DNA from: Desulfovibrio sp. MES5
GTDB taxonomy: Bacteria; Desulfobacterota; Desulfovibrionia; Desulfovibrionales; Desulfovibrionaceae
Length of the DNA: 64,000 nt
Direction: 5' to 3'
Assembly (NCBI RefSeq): GCF_002237645.1
Contig: NZ_MJUZ01000048.1
Location: forward strand, 62,001 to 126,000
The position numbers and the translations under genes are program-made. Below, one piece after another: positions 25,284 through 35,600 of the stretch; the stretch's first letter is position 1, and every line of letters begins with the position of its first letter. A model generated the notes under the pieces. That model did no database searches. It saw only the letters and a program-made list of their open reading frames with translations, and was not told the DNA's origin.

Positions 25284-25525
25284 GGTTAGAAAATGGTTAG
25301 GAGCGTGGTTAGGACACCTACCTTGCGCCGTCTATTTTTTCTGACCAACAGGAAGAGCACCGCACCAAGCTTCCTCTTCCCACCATGCTCCCACCGAACT
25401 CCAGCCCACACCGTAAGCCTCTTCAAACCCCGTCAGGCCGATCAATCCACGACATCCCCTACCCCCCATTTTTCCCTTCTGGTTAGGAATAGGTTAGGAA
25501 AAAGAAAAAGCGCTTATGGTTAGGA
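25284..25525 (+). promoter_or_regulatory. Right cluster of GGTTAGGA octamers, probable integrase arm sites
   Basis: Exact octamers start at 25295, 25307, 25481, 25492 and 25518, with a degenerate copy at 25284. The pair at 25481/25492 has the same 11-base spacing as 4241/4252, and the surrounding bases GGTTAGGAATAGGTTAGGA match fully. The last copy lies in the loop of the tRNA terminator. Confidence 0.7.
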
Positions 25526-25539
25526 TTCCATAAGCGCTT
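25508..25539 (-). terminator. Element-borne terminator of the restored tRNA-fMet
   Basis: A 12-bp stem (AAGCGCTTATGG/CCATAAGCGCTT) with a T-rich tract on the minus strand, placed behind the tRNA. Its sequence differs from the terminators at 2473 and 4026, as expected if the element brought its own replacement. Confidence 0.8.
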
Positions 25540-25547
25540 GAATTTCT

Positions 25548-25624
<77 letters not shown>

Positions 25625-25655
25625 ACACGGCAACAGTGTGTTGTTGCGAAACAGA

Positions 25656-25684
25656 TAAGTAGCCCTTTGGTGCCAAGGTGTCAA
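25656..25684 (-). promoter_or_regulatory. Promoter of tRNA-fMet
   Basis: On the minus strand, TTGACA (25684-25679), 17 bases, then TACTTA (25661-25656), about 32 bases before the tRNA 5' end. This is a good sigma-70 match. Confidence 0.75.
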
Positions 25685-26388
25685 GCATAATCGTAAATTT
25701 TTTTTTGTGCGTCAAAAATATCAGGCAGATAGGCGGGAGCTTTGGCGTGTGCCCCGGCACGTCTGCCCTGTATGCAGACGCCTTCATCCCCCGCGTTTCC
25801 CCTCACGCGCACGTACCCCCCGCACTCCACGCGCATTCCACTCGCACACCAGGCAGGCTTGCAAGTATCTGTCTGGGTAAAAACTCCTTTGAGCCGTTCT
25901 CCTCGATTGAGCCGTTCTCCTCGATGCCTGCAGGCGCAACTTCTGGCGTTTGGCGCATGGCGAACCTGAGTGGACTCCTTCACGTCTCGCGTCCGCAGCG
26001 CTGCCGTGACGCCATTTCAAGGCGAGTTTGCGCTTCACGTCAAAAAATCGTGCTGCTTTTTACGCACAATGGTCTTAATATTTTTCAGCTGTAATATTGT
26101 AGTGTTAGCTGAGATAGGAACAGTATTTACTGAACGTTGCGACCATCAACGACAGCGATCAAAAACATCCTCAGGCATAACGAACGACCGGGGCGGGTTT
26201 GAAACGCCTCGTCGAGCCGCAGATGAGTAACATTTGTGTGTCGTAAAATACTTAATAAAATAATGATGTTATTGTGTTTACGCACAAAAAGGACGCGCAG
26301 TTATTTGCATCAGCGCACATGGGTGACACACTGGCAACAGGGCGAACGGCGGCTTTGGGATTGCCAGACCATTTTGTGCACTGTGCAG
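25685..26388. other. Long non-coding gap with an 18-bp tandem repeat
   Basis: No frame here looks like a protein. The notable item is a tandem duplication of GAGCCGTTCTCCTCGAT at 25891 and 25909. The part from 26090 to 26290 is AT-rich and might hold promoters, but no clear one is seen. Confidence 0.5.
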
Positions 26389-26428
26389 AAAAAACAAGCG
26401 CGCCCGCCTGAATGTCAGGCGGGCGCGC
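26389..26428 (-). terminator. Terminator downstream of the Fsr-like gene
   Basis: A 13-bp GC-rich stem (GCGCGCCCGCCTG with its complement, loop of five) is followed by TTGTTTTTT on the minus strand. It lies 187 bases behind the transporter stop. Confidence 0.75.
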
Positions 26429-26614
26429 TGTGCGTCAGAGCAAAAATCATTGCCCCTGGAGGGCGTTCAACCGGATGCGCCATGCGCAGGCGCGGGCAGT
26501 CTCGGCGGAGAGGCCGATCTGTGCCCTCATTGGCGGGCTGGCCAGAGGACAGGCAGGCGAACAATTCAGGCGGGCAGTCTCGGCACCCAGGCCCCTCTGG
26601 TGCGGGCTGTGGTT

Positions 26615-27865
26615 TTATGCCGTCTTGCCGGCTTTTTTTCCTTCTTCATCCTTCCGCAGGGTAAAGGCAAATATGGTGCCCACCAGGGCCACCAGGGCCA
26701 GGCACTGAAAGGTGCGCGGCAGGCCGTGATTGTCGGCCACCCAGCCAAGCACGGGCGCGAACACGCCGCCCAAGCTCGTGGCCAGACCAAGCGTCACGCC
26801 AGAGGCAAAGCCAATATTTTTGGCAAGGTACGTCTGTCCAAGCACGACCAGCGAGCTGAAGGGCACGTAAAGAACAAAGCCCAGCAGAGGCAGCATGGCG
26901 TAGGCGGCGTAAAGATTGGGCATCAGGCTGAAAGCCAGCACAACGGGCGTGACCAGGGCAAATGCCAGTCGCACGATGGCCCGGAAGCCATATTTGTCTG
27001 CCAGAACGCCGCCAAGTATGTTGCTCAAGACGCCGAACGTGCAAAAGACGGTCAGTGCCACGGCGCCGGCGGCCTTGCTCTGGCCAAAGCCGCTCACCCA
27101 GTACAGGGGTATAAAGGTATTAAAGCCAATAAAAAGAACGGAGCGCGTAATGATGGCTCCGGTGAGCTTTGAAAATTCGCGCCAGTTATTTTGCAGCACT
27201 GCATCTTCGCCGGATTTTCCGGTGCTGTCTGCGGCATTGGCGGAGTGCGCTTTTTCAACGTTTTTGGGTTGCCCGTAGGCGGCCTGTGCGGTTCGTTGCG
27301 CCGCAGCCGCCGCTTCGGGCGCGACCATGCGCATGATAAGCAGCAGAAGAATTGAGGCCATGACCGTGCCCAGCAGGCCAAAGATAACCATGCCCGGCAT
27401 GCCGAACATGGTCAGAAAAAATGTGGCCAGCAGGGGGCCCACCACAAAGCCCGTATTGCCGCCAATGGAAAAAATGCTCATGCCCGTGCCCTTGCTTTCG
27501 CCGGACACCTTGTTGGCAAAACGCGCGCCTTCGGGATGAAAGAGCGCCGCGCCCACGCCGCTGATGCCAATGGCCGCGAAAATGGCCCAGTAGCTGGACA
27601 TGAAGCCCACGGCAGTCAGGCCGATGCCTGCCAGAAACACACCCAGCGGGATAAGCCAGGGCTTGGAGAGCCTGTCCGCCATGAGGCCGAAGAGCGGCTG
27701 AATGATGGACGAAAGGCAGGAGTATGCGAACATCAGTCCGCCTGTGGCCTGATACGACAGTCCATAGTGCGTGCGCAAAAAGGGCAGAACTGCGGGGAGG
27801 GCTCCACCGTTTATGTCACAAGACAGATGCCCCAGCGAAACGAGAGAGATCTTTTTTTTGTCCAT
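26615..27865 (-). CDS. MFS transporter, fosmidomycin-resistance (Fsr) type
   Basis: A 416-residue inner-membrane protein with about 12 hydrophobic segments. The opening LVSLGHLSCDINGGALPAVL is the Fsr-like start. The first-loop MFS motif reads GLMADRLSKPWLIPLG, and HPEGARFANKVSGESKGTGM after TM4 is also family-like. A charged linker (about 195-235) separates the two six-helix halves. Fsr proteins export fosmidomycin in E. coli, but the natural substrate is unknown. It stands alone, convergent with the tRNA-fMet on its downstream side. Confidence 0.85.
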   Translation of the reverse strand: MDKKKISLVSLGHLSCDINGGALPAVLPFLRTHYGLSYQATGGLMFAYSCLSSIIQPLFGLMADRLSKPWLIPLGVFLAGIGLTAVGFMSSYWAIFAAIGISGVGAALFHPEGARFANKVSGESKGTGMSIFSIGGNTGFVVGPLLATFFLTMFGMPGMVIFGLLGTVMASILLLLIMRMVAPEAAAAAQRTAQAAYGQPKNVEKAHSANAADSTGKSGEDAVLQNNWREFSKLTGAIITRSVLFIGFNTFIPLYWVSGFGQSKAAGAVALTVFCTFGVLSNILGGVLADKYGFRAIVRLAFALVTPVVLAFSLMPNLYAAYAMLPLLGFVLYVPFSSLVVLGQTYLAKNIGFASGVTLGLATSLGGVFAPVLGWVADNHGLPRTFQCLALVALVGTIFAFTLRKDEEGKKAGKTA

Positions 27866-28436
27866 CGGCGCAACCTACGCTAATATCTAAGTAAAACCAA
27901 GGAGGTAGGGGTGCAAAATTTTATATAATAATGTTTATTGGTTGAAATAAATGGTCTACATTTTTTAGCTGCCGTGGCCTTGGAGGCGCAAGAACGGGTG
28001 CTGCCTGCCGCTCCTGACCGTACAGGTCCAGCCGTATCCGGCGAGCGGCGCGCCGCAGCGGGATGCCTGCCCCAGGATGCCTGCCCCTAAGATGCCCTGC
28101 CGTGGGCTTGCCCCTTGCTGCACGGCGATTGCCCCGCAGGGGGCGCAGGCCGTTAAAGGAGCGTATGGGCCACCGAAAATTCCGGCACGGCAAGGGCCAG
28201 CCAGAGCGGAGGCTGTCGTGGACGCCCTGCATGGCCATCTTTGCCACGGGCTGCCGCATGCTGTGGCGGTTTTGCCTCATTTGAAGCCAGCATAGCCCTG
28301 CGCGCACGCGGCGGAAGGTCGTGAACTTCGACAGCCAGGCCGGATCAAGCGGCGTCGTGCCGCCATGCCGCGAGCTGTGCCGGTTTGCGCGCCGTTGACG
28401 CGCCAGGCCCCCTCGCATAATCATGAACGCAACAGT
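27866..28436. other. Gap between divergent transporter and acetyltransferase genes
   Basis: The first 90 bases are AT-rich (around ATTTTATATAATAATG, 27915) and may hold promoters for one or both genes. The remaining 450 bases are GC-rich with several open frames but no protein-like sequence and no ribosome site. Confidence 0.45.
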
Positions 28437-28949
28437 ATGAACATCCATAACGTCATCGCACAGCCCGAGCTGGCCCGAAGTCCAGCGGATTACGCGGCCT
28501 GCGCGGATATCTGGCTTGAGGCATCCCTGCTGGCGCACGATTTTGTGGACCCGGCGCTGTGGAGCGCGCAGCGTGAGGCCATGGCCCGGCACTATCTGCC
28601 CGCATCACAGGTGACGCTGTTTCGGGGCGCTGACCGCCCCATTGCCTTCGCAGCCGTGTGCAGGCCTGAAGGCGAAGACCTGCTCGCCGCGCTTTTTGTG
28701 GCTCCTGCCTACTGGCGCAAGGGGATTGGCAGTGCGCTTCTGCGGCATGTGCTGGGTGGGCGGAACCGGCTGCGGCTTGATGTTTACCGCGCCAACACGG
28801 GAGCGCTGGCATTTTATAAAAGCATGGGCTTCGCGCCCGTGGGCGAAAGCCTCTGCGGCCATACCGGGCAGCTGCAAATCGCCATGCTGTGGACAGCGTC
28901 CGGACTGCCGCAGCAGTTAGGTTTGCAGGATGAATATACAGAGAACTGA
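28437..28949 (+). CDS. GNAT-family N-acetyltransferase
   Basis: A 170-residue protein. The acetyl-CoA loop reads VAPAYWRKGIGSALLRHVL (R/Q-x-x-G-x-G/A, about 92-100), followed by the strand LRLDVYRANTGALAFYKSMG, the last GNAT motif. The acceptor is unknown. The start at 28437 (MNIHNVIAQPEL) is chosen because upstream codons are not protein-like, although the ribosome site is weak. It is followed after 74 bases by the asparaginase gene on the same strand. Confidence 0.82.
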   Translation: MNIHNVIAQPELARSPADYAACADIWLEASLLAHDFVDPALWSAQREAMARHYLPASQVTLFRGADRPIAFAAVCRPEGEDLLAALFVAPAYWRKGIGSALLRHVLGGRNRLRLDVYRANTGALAFYKSMGFAPVGESLCGHTGQLQIAMLWTASGLPQQLGLQDEYTEN

Positions 28950-29023
28950 AACGCGCAAAGCCGTCAATGCCGCGCACGATGCCCCGCCGCGAGGCGTGGA
29001 AGGCCGGTGCGGCGGGAGCCCTC

Positions 29024-30085
29024 ATGAGTCCTATGTCACATGTGAATGCCAATTGTTCTGAATCCGCCGCGCTGCCTCAGGTGGCCCTGCTGGGCACGGG
29101 AGGCACGATTGCCGGGGTGGCGGACACTCCTTTGGAGCAGATAAGCTATCAGGCAGGCGTTCTGTCCGTGGAATGCATGCTGGAAAGCCTGCCCGGCATT
29201 GAAGGGGTGGCGCGTATCGCCAGCCGTCAGTGCGGCAACCTGCCCAGCGAGGACATGCGCCCCTGCCATTGGGCCAAACTTGGGCGGGATTGCGCCCAGG
29301 CCCTTGAAGATGAAGAGATGTGCGGCGTTGTGCTGACCCACGGCACCGACACCCTTGAAGAATCTGCCTTCTACCTGCACCTGACCATGAGCAGTTCCAA
29401 GCCGGTGGTGCTCACAGGGGCCATGCGTCCGGCCACCTCTCTCAGCGCGGACGGCCCCATCAATATCAGGGACGCCGTGGCCGTGGCCGCCAGCCCGCAG
29501 GCGCGCGGGCGCGGGGCGCTTATTGTCATGAACGGGCGCATCATTTCTGCCCGCACGGCGGTCAAGGCCGGGACGCTGGACGTGGAGGCCTTCCGCGCTC
29601 TGGAATCCGGCCTGCTTGGCCGCGTCATCAATGGGCGGCCCGTCTTCTATCACAGCGGCGAAGACGGCCCTGCCCTGGCCGGAACCTACGCCGCCCATGC
29701 CGGGCAGGACAATCTGCCGCGCGTGGATGTGCTGTACGCCTGCGCGGGCATGCCGCTGGACGCCGCGCTCTTTTCTCTGGAGCGATCGTCCGGGCTGGTC
29801 GTTGCGGGCATGGGCAACGGCTCCATGCCGTCAGATGTCCGCAAGGCTCTGGATCAGGCCGTCAGAGAGGGCAAACCCGTGGTGCGCGCCAGCCGCACGG
29901 GAGGCGCACCTGTGACGGATCTTGAAGAATATGCGTCGTTCATAGCGTCGGGCATGCTTTCAACGCCCAAGGCACGGGTGCTGCTCATGCTGGCTCTGGC
30001 CGAGGCCGAGCGCCAGGGAGCGCGCGACCCGGAAGCGCGGGTGGCGAGTGTGCGCCGGGCGTTCACGCACTGCCGCGAGGTTTAG
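29024..30085 (+). CDS. L-asparaginase
   Basis: Hydrolyses asparagine to aspartate and ammonia. The 353-residue protein has both active-site signatures: LLGTGGTIAGVAD (catalytic Thr, about 24) and VVLTHGTDTLEESAFYLH (Thr-Asp pair, about 103). TGAMRPATSLSADGPINI is also typical of the bacterial type. No signal peptide is visible from ATG 29024, which has GGGAG upstream; an earlier ATG at 28967 gives a leader with no hydrophobic core. The stop TAG coincides with a short palindrome at 30083. Confidence 0.9.
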   Translation: MSPMSHVNANCSESAALPQVALLGTGGTIAGVADTPLEQISYQAGVLSVECMLESLPGIEGVARIASRQCGNLPSEDMRPCHWAKLGRDCAQALEDEEMCGVVLTHGTDTLEESAFYLHLTMSSSKPVVLTGAMRPATSLSADGPINIRDAVAVAASPQARGRGALIVMNGRIISARTAVKAGTLDVEAFRALESGLLGRVINGRPVFYHSGEDGPALAGTYAAHAGQDNLPRVDVLYACAGMPLDAALFSLERSSGLVVAGMGNGSMPSDVRKALDQAVREGKPVVRASRTGGAPVTDLEEYASFIASGMLSTPKARVLLMLALAEAERQGARDPEARVASVRRAFTHCREV

Positions 30086-30108
30086 GGCGCTTTAAGGTGA
30101 AATTGCCC
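30083..30108 (+). repeat. TAG-palindrome, copy 1, overlapping the asparaginase stop
   Basis: TAGGGCGCTTTAAGGTGAAA followed by TTGCCC forms a small hairpin. The first three bases are the stop codon of the asparaginase gene. Similar palindromes lie at 31788, 43111 (minus), 55149, 56724 and 57780. The remaining gap to paaK (30109-30459) shows nothing else definable. Confidence 0.6.
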
Positions 30109-30476
30109 GGGCGGCTGCGCAGGCGTTTGCGCGGGGCAACGGCGGGCGCGCAGGCCAGGCACGCCGGGGCAAGTGCAAAGGCCCAGGCTGCCGGGCTGAA
30201 AACGCCAGCGCCTCCGTGGCTGTGCTGCGGTATGGGCTGGCCTTTGCGGGCATTGCAGGCGTGGAATGATCAAGTCTTGCCTGCGGGGCGTAAAAGAAGC
30301 ACAATCGCGCATCGTATTTTGGGGCCGGGCTTCCAGCAAGGCTCCCGCGTTGCAAGGGCTGCCGCGAAGATCGGCGCTACTAGTTGCGCGGTCGCGCCCG
30401 TAACGAGCGTGTTTTGAACATTGAGGCTGCACGTTTTCAACGTGAATTCGCTCTAGCCTGAAGGAGCCGCAGAAGC

Positions 30477-31757
30477 ATGTCCTACCGCTTCATTCCCCAG
30501 CTTGAAGATGAAGATATCCGCCGCCAGCAGGAAGAAGGCTTACGCAACACCCTGGCCCGCGTCTGGAATTCCCCCCAGTATGGCAGCAAGCTTCGCGCCT
30601 GTGGACTGAACCCAGGCGACCAGCTGGGGCTGGACGACCTTGCCCGCCTGCCTACTGTGGACGTGGACGACCTGCGCGAGGGCTATCCCCTGCCCCTGCT
30701 CTGCGTTCCGCCCACTGACGTTGTGCGTATCCACGCTTCCAGCGGCACCACTGGCAAGCGCAAAATTCTGGCCTATACCGCTGCGGATGTGGAGACATTC
30801 AATCTGCAGATGGCCCGTTGCTATGAGTTGGCGGGGCTTACGGCTGAAGACCGCATGCAGATCGCCGTGGGCTACGGCCTCTGGACGGCGGGCGTGGGCT
30901 TTCAGGGCGGCAGCGAAAAACTTGGCATGCTGACCGTGCCTGTGGGGCCGGGCAACCTTGAGATGCACCTGCAGCTTTTACAAGACCTTGAGACTACCTG
31001 TTTTGGGGCCACTGCATCCATGGCCCTGCTGCTGGCCGAAGAAGTGGAGCGGGCGGACCTGGGCAAAAAAATCAAGCTGCGCAAGATGATCTGCGGTTCC
31101 GAAGCGCGCAGCGAAAAAATGCGCCAGACCATCGAAAGCAAGCTGGGGCTTCAGGGCTGTTACGACATCGCCGGCATGACCGAAATGTACGGCCCCGGCA
31201 CGGCCATTGACTGCGACGCGCACGAGGGCCTGCACTACTGGGCCGACCTCTTTATCATCGAGGTGCTTGACCCCGTCACCCTGCAACCCGTCCCCGAGGG
31301 CGAAGTGGGCGAAATGGTCGTCACCAGTCTGCGCAAGGAGGCCGTGCCCCTGCTGCGGTACCGCACCCACGACCTCTGCCGCCTGCTGCCGGGCCGGTGT
31401 TCCTGCGGGCTGAACATGCCCAGGCATGACCGCATCCTTGGCCGTTCCGACGACATGCTCATCTATCGGGGGGTCAACATTTACCCCGGTCAGTATATGG
31501 CCGTCATAGGCGAATTTGCGGAACTCGGCGGCGAATACCAGGTGGAGCTCACGCGCGACGAACGCGGCCTTGACCACCTGACCCTGACTGTGGAGCGCGC
31601 CCAGGGCGTTGGCAGCGGCAATGACGCCGCGCTGGCGCAGGCTCTGGAGCATAGGCTGCACAAGGCCATACTGGCCCGCATGCAGGTGGCTGTGGTGGAC
31701 TACGCCGCCTTGCCGCGCACGTTCAGCAAATCGCGGCGTGTTGTGGACAAGCGCTGA
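30477..31757 (+). CDS. paaK: Phenylacetate-CoA ligase family protein
   Basis: An AMP-forming ligase (426 residues). The AMP-binding loop is HASSGTTGKRKILAYT (about 88-103), with AGMTEMYGPGTAIDCD and a lid domain (GRSDDMLIYRGVNIYPGQ) from about 325. This sequence plan fits PaaK (phenylacetate or aryl acids to CoA thioesters), often found in sulfate reducers with aromatic or aryl-keto acid metabolism. GAAGGAG precedes the ATG. No other phenylacetate genes are nearby, so the substrate is uncertain. Confidence 0.9.
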   Translation: MSYRFIPQLEDEDIRRQQEEGLRNTLARVWNSPQYGSKLRACGLNPGDQLGLDDLARLPTVDVDDLREGYPLPLLCVPPTDVVRIHASSGTTGKRKILAYTAADVETFNLQMARCYELAGLTAEDRMQIAVGYGLWTAGVGFQGGSEKLGMLTVPVGPGNLEMHLQLLQDLETTCFGATASMALLLAEEVERADLGKKIKLRKMICGSEARSEKMRQTIESKLGLQGCYDIAGMTEMYGPGTAIDCDAHEGLHYWADLFIIEVLDPVTLQPVPEGEVGEMVVTSLRKEAVPLLRYRTHDLCRLLPGRCSCGLNMPRHDRILGRSDDMLIYRGVNIYPGQYMAVIGEFAELGGEYQVELTRDERGLDHLTLTVERAQGVGSGNDAALAQALEHRLHKAILARMQVAVVDYAALPRTFSKSRRVVDKR

Positions 31758-31787
31758 GACGGGTTCGCGCAGCCGCCAGAGTGCGAT

Positions 31788-31814
31788 TAGAGCAATTTCA
31801 TTTTGAAAATGCTC
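31788..31814 (+). repeat. TAG-palindrome, copy 2
   Basis: Begins TAGAGCAATTTCATTTTG and ends AAAATGCTC, with arms GAGCA/TGCTC and TTTC/GAAA. It is placed 30 bases behind paaK, directly before the family A hairpin. Confidence 0.6.
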
Positions 31815-31818
31815 AAGG

Positions 31819-31896
31819 TTGAAATGCTTTGTGGGGGCGGGCCCCTTTTGCAAAAGGGGCCCGCCCCCACGCCCCCACCCCCTAAAGCCTTTATTG
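31819..31896 (+). repeat. Dispersed hairpin module, family A, copy 2
   Basis: Starts TTGAAATGCTTTGTGG and contains an uninterrupted stem of GTGGGGGCGGGCCCCTTTTG with its complement. The tail reads GCCCCCACCCCCTAAAG, then CCTTTATT. This is the best-preserved copy. Confidence 0.8.
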
Positions 31897-31969
31897 TTTT
31901 TTTGTAGCGCTAGGATTGTCCTCATTGGCTTCATTATTCCGGTTGCCTTCATAGCTCACATTGGCCGAC

Positions 31970-32008
31970 GCCTCCGAAACTGGACAGTTTCGGAGGCGCT
32001 GGTTTTTT
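31970..32008 (+). terminator. Intrinsic terminator behind paaK
   Basis: A 12-bp stem (GCCTCCGAAACT/AGTTTCGGAGGC, loop of four) followed by GCTGGTTTTTTAT. Confidence 0.8.
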
Positions 32009-32640
32009 ATGGCGGCCAGAGTCTGGTGTTTTTACGCTGAAAAGATGCGCGGCAGGCTCATGTGTGCGCTCTGTTCCCGGTTACGCCGTCGATGCCAGCC
32101 CGCTGCAAAGGGCAATGCCGGGGCACGGTGAAAGCATGTATATCCTTTTTATTTTTAGTAAGATATGTCCAGTGTCATCCAGGGAAGAAGGCGCGGATAT
32201 GGTGCCGCGTCCATGCTGCGCAAAAACAATCTTTTCAAGATATGTGATTCTGTATAAAAGCGTAAAATGCCGGTATATGTTAAAGAGGTTCATCCGCACG
32301 TTAAAGTGAGCCTTGCTCCACGGACGATTCTTGATGCTTGACAAATAATACTAGAACACTATTATTAAACTGTGAGCAAGTCACGCGATCTGCCCATGAG
32401 GTTGCTCCCCCTGCCTTATCTGGCTTTTTACAAGCCCGGCAAATGGCCTTCAAGCTTTTGTCTGTTCTCCTCTTCCAGTAAATATCTTTAAAATACGAAT
32501 CGTTGTCCTGCAGAGACGCTTCTGCCTTTCGCCTTGGCGAAGGGCGCGCAAAGCTCTGGCGGGACTTCAGGGCAGATTTGGCCTTTGCGTCAGCCTGACT
32601 TCTGTCAGGCCCCTGTCCGGATACATTTCAGGAGTTTGTT
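32009..32640 (+). promoter_or_regulatory. Leader region of the RTX-like gene, promoter at 32338
   Basis: This 630-bp gap has no gene. TTGACA at 32338, a spacer of 16, and TATTAT at 32360 form a good sigma-70 promoter pointing at the 1044-aa protein, giving a leader of about 270 bases. CAGGAG lies before its ATG. Nothing else is recognised. Confidence 0.6.
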
Positions 32641-35600
32641 ATGGCAAATATTCATCTTACCCGTCCGCAGTTCGGACAGCAGACCGCGATCACCAATGCG
32701 GCGGAAGACCGCATTGTTCTGGATTTTCCCACCACTGACGCCACGCTGGGCCGCGAAGGCGACGCCCTGACCTTTACGTTCGAGGACGGCGCAAAGATCA
32801 GTCTTGACGGTTTTTATGCCGACTATACCAGTGAAAACACGCCCGATTTTATCGTGGATGGGCAAATGGTTTCCGGCAAGGACTTTTTCAGCGCCCTGGG
32901 GCAGGACGACCTCATGCCCGCAGCCGGGCCCACAACCGCCACGCGCAATGCACATTATACGGAACACGCCGACTCCAGCCTTGATTCGGGCATTGACCAT
33001 CTTGGCGGCCTGGACTGGAGCATGCAGACAGCCAGCGTCGCTCAGGACACGCTGGCCACGGACAGCCAGCTTGGCCGCGATGACGGTGGCCAGGGGCCGG
33101 ACGTGCCGGGAACTGGCGGCGGAGGCGGCGGTGGAGGTGGTGGCGGCGCCGCTTCCGGCTACCATGCACGCCTTGTGGTGGGTTCTGACGCCGGTCAGTC
33201 CATGGTGTTTCAGGCCATTGACGAAAACGGCAATCTTGTCACGGACGCCAGCCAGGTGAGCCTGGCCTTTGCGGGCGGCTCTTCGGCCTATTTTAACGCC
33301 CCGGTTATCGACCCTGTCACCGGTCTTGTCACCATCACGCTTACGGCGGCGGGTCAGGCCGCTCTGGCCGCTGGCGAAAAGTTTGACTCCGTGCTTGAAG
33401 TGACCGTGGGTGGAAAGACCTACAATATGGAGCTGCTGGGCAATGACAGTTCCTCCTACGACTCTGCGCAGCGCGAAGCTGAAACAGACCTTGGCGGCCC
33501 CCTCAAGGGCGAATGGTACGATTCGCACGGCAAGAATGTTAATGGAGAAAAAATCACGCTGGGCGGCGAGGACTACAACAGCGCTGTTGTGGAAAACACC
33601 ACGGCTTCCGGCAATGCCTATGGCGCACTCAATACGGACATCACCTTTGCGCATGACGCCGCGGGCAAGATAGACGTTTCCTCCAGGGCCGAAAACGGCA
33701 ATGCCTACGGTACCTCCGCATATGGCAGAGTTGACGCTGGGACCATCACCATTGACGCCGGAACAAAGGGCGATGTGAACATGGGCGCATCAGCGGACGG
33801 GGGATCGAGCATGGCCCTGATCACAGGAGGCGACAAGGACGGCAGCGGCAATTTTTACGAAGCGACAGCCAATGTGCACGGCAAGGACATAAGCTTCACG
33901 GCTGGATCCAATGAAAAGACAGCCGCAGGCATATGGGGGGGCGGCAAGTCCACCGTGAACGTGCAGGCCGAGGGCGACGTGAACTTTTCCAGTTCCGTCA
34001 CAGGCGGCACTGTCAATTATATGGCGACTTCTGTGTATACCAAGGACCAGGCCATTGTGAACATCAGCGGGCAGAATGTCAGCGGTGAAACCAATGCCTA
34101 TGCGGGCAGCGGAGCGGATGGCACGGTAATGAGCAGCGTGTTCCGCACCACGGCGGGTACGGCCATCAATATCGACACCGCCAGCGACGGCAAGTTCAGC
34201 GCCACGGCCTATCAGGAAACATCGCCTTATGACAGTCCCTACACCGGCGTCTCCTGGACTGGCGGCCGGGCGGCGGGCTTTACCTCTCTGGGGCTTGCGG
34301 CCTCCGGCAACCTGAATCAGGCCGGTCAGGGCGGCAAGTCGGCCATCAACATCAACACGGGCGATGTGGACATCTCCGCCACAGTGGACGCCGCATCCCC
34401 CAAGGGCACGGCTGCGGCCATCTATGCGGGCTATGGCGGCGACGTCAAAATCAATACATCGGGCAGTGACAATGAGCTGAACATCACGGCCGATGCGCCC
34501 AGTTGGGGCGTCAGCATTTTCTCCACCAACTACGGTACGACTACCATCAATACCGGAGACGGGGATGATGTCATCAACCTCAACGCTTCCGCCCACAACG
34601 GAGCTGCGGCCATCGGTCTTGGCGCGCAGGCAAGCGGCCAGACGATCATTGACGGCGGCGGCGGTAATGACACGCTGAATATAAACGCCACCTTTACGGG
34701 TACCCATACGCTTTCCACCGACTATATGGATACCAAGGCGGGAGCCTTTGGCATGAATGCGGCCTGGGGCGGCGCAACCAACAAGATCACCAACGTCAAT
34801 AACGTAAACATTACCGCCGATGCCAGCGGCAGCGACGACGGCTGGGCCTACGGCATGTATACCCGTGACGGCTGGGGCGCTTCTACTCAAAACATCATTG
34901 AAAATACAGACAGCGCCATCACGGTGGTCATCACGGCCAAGGCCGGAACCGCCGGGCAGGCATACGCCATGTACGGCAATGCGGGCGGCATCAATCTTAT
35001 CCGGGGCGGCAGCCATGCCGGGGATGCGCACGGCGACAGTGTCACCCTCAATGGAGATATTGGCGGCTACATCAATACCGTTACCACTGGCAACGGCGAT
35101 GACCATATCGAAATCAACGGCAACCTGCGCAGCGGAACAAACACGTTCAACATGGGCGATGGCAACGACATCTTCACGTTGAACGGCAATATCGCGGGCG
35201 GCGCCAACAAGATTGTGATGGGCACTGGTGAAGGCCGCGTGAATATCCACGGGGATGTTACCGGCGGCTCCACCAGCATCAGCCTCGGCGCTGGCGACGA
35301 CATCGTGACCATTGACGGACATGTGCAGGGCAACCACCTCACCATCACTGGCGGCGACGGCTATGATCTGCTGGTGCTCAAGGCCGACTCCTACGCCGAC
35401 TTTATCGCCAAGTACGACACCTGGCTGCAAAACAACCTGAGTTCCATCGATGTTGAGGGCATTCATGTGAGCGTCAACGGCCTGAGCGCCGCTGACCAGG
35501 CAGACCTGCACGCCTACCTGAACAACGGTCATTTCAACGGCTATGACGTCACCTATTCTGACAGCACCGTGCCCTTCTCGGCCGCCATGGCCGACGATTT

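Noticed and set aside
27921-28592. 223-residue minus-strand open frame in the gap after the MFS gene
   Set aside because: It has no ribosome site, an arginine-rich composition typical of antisense GC-rich DNA, and overlaps the acetyltransferase gene.
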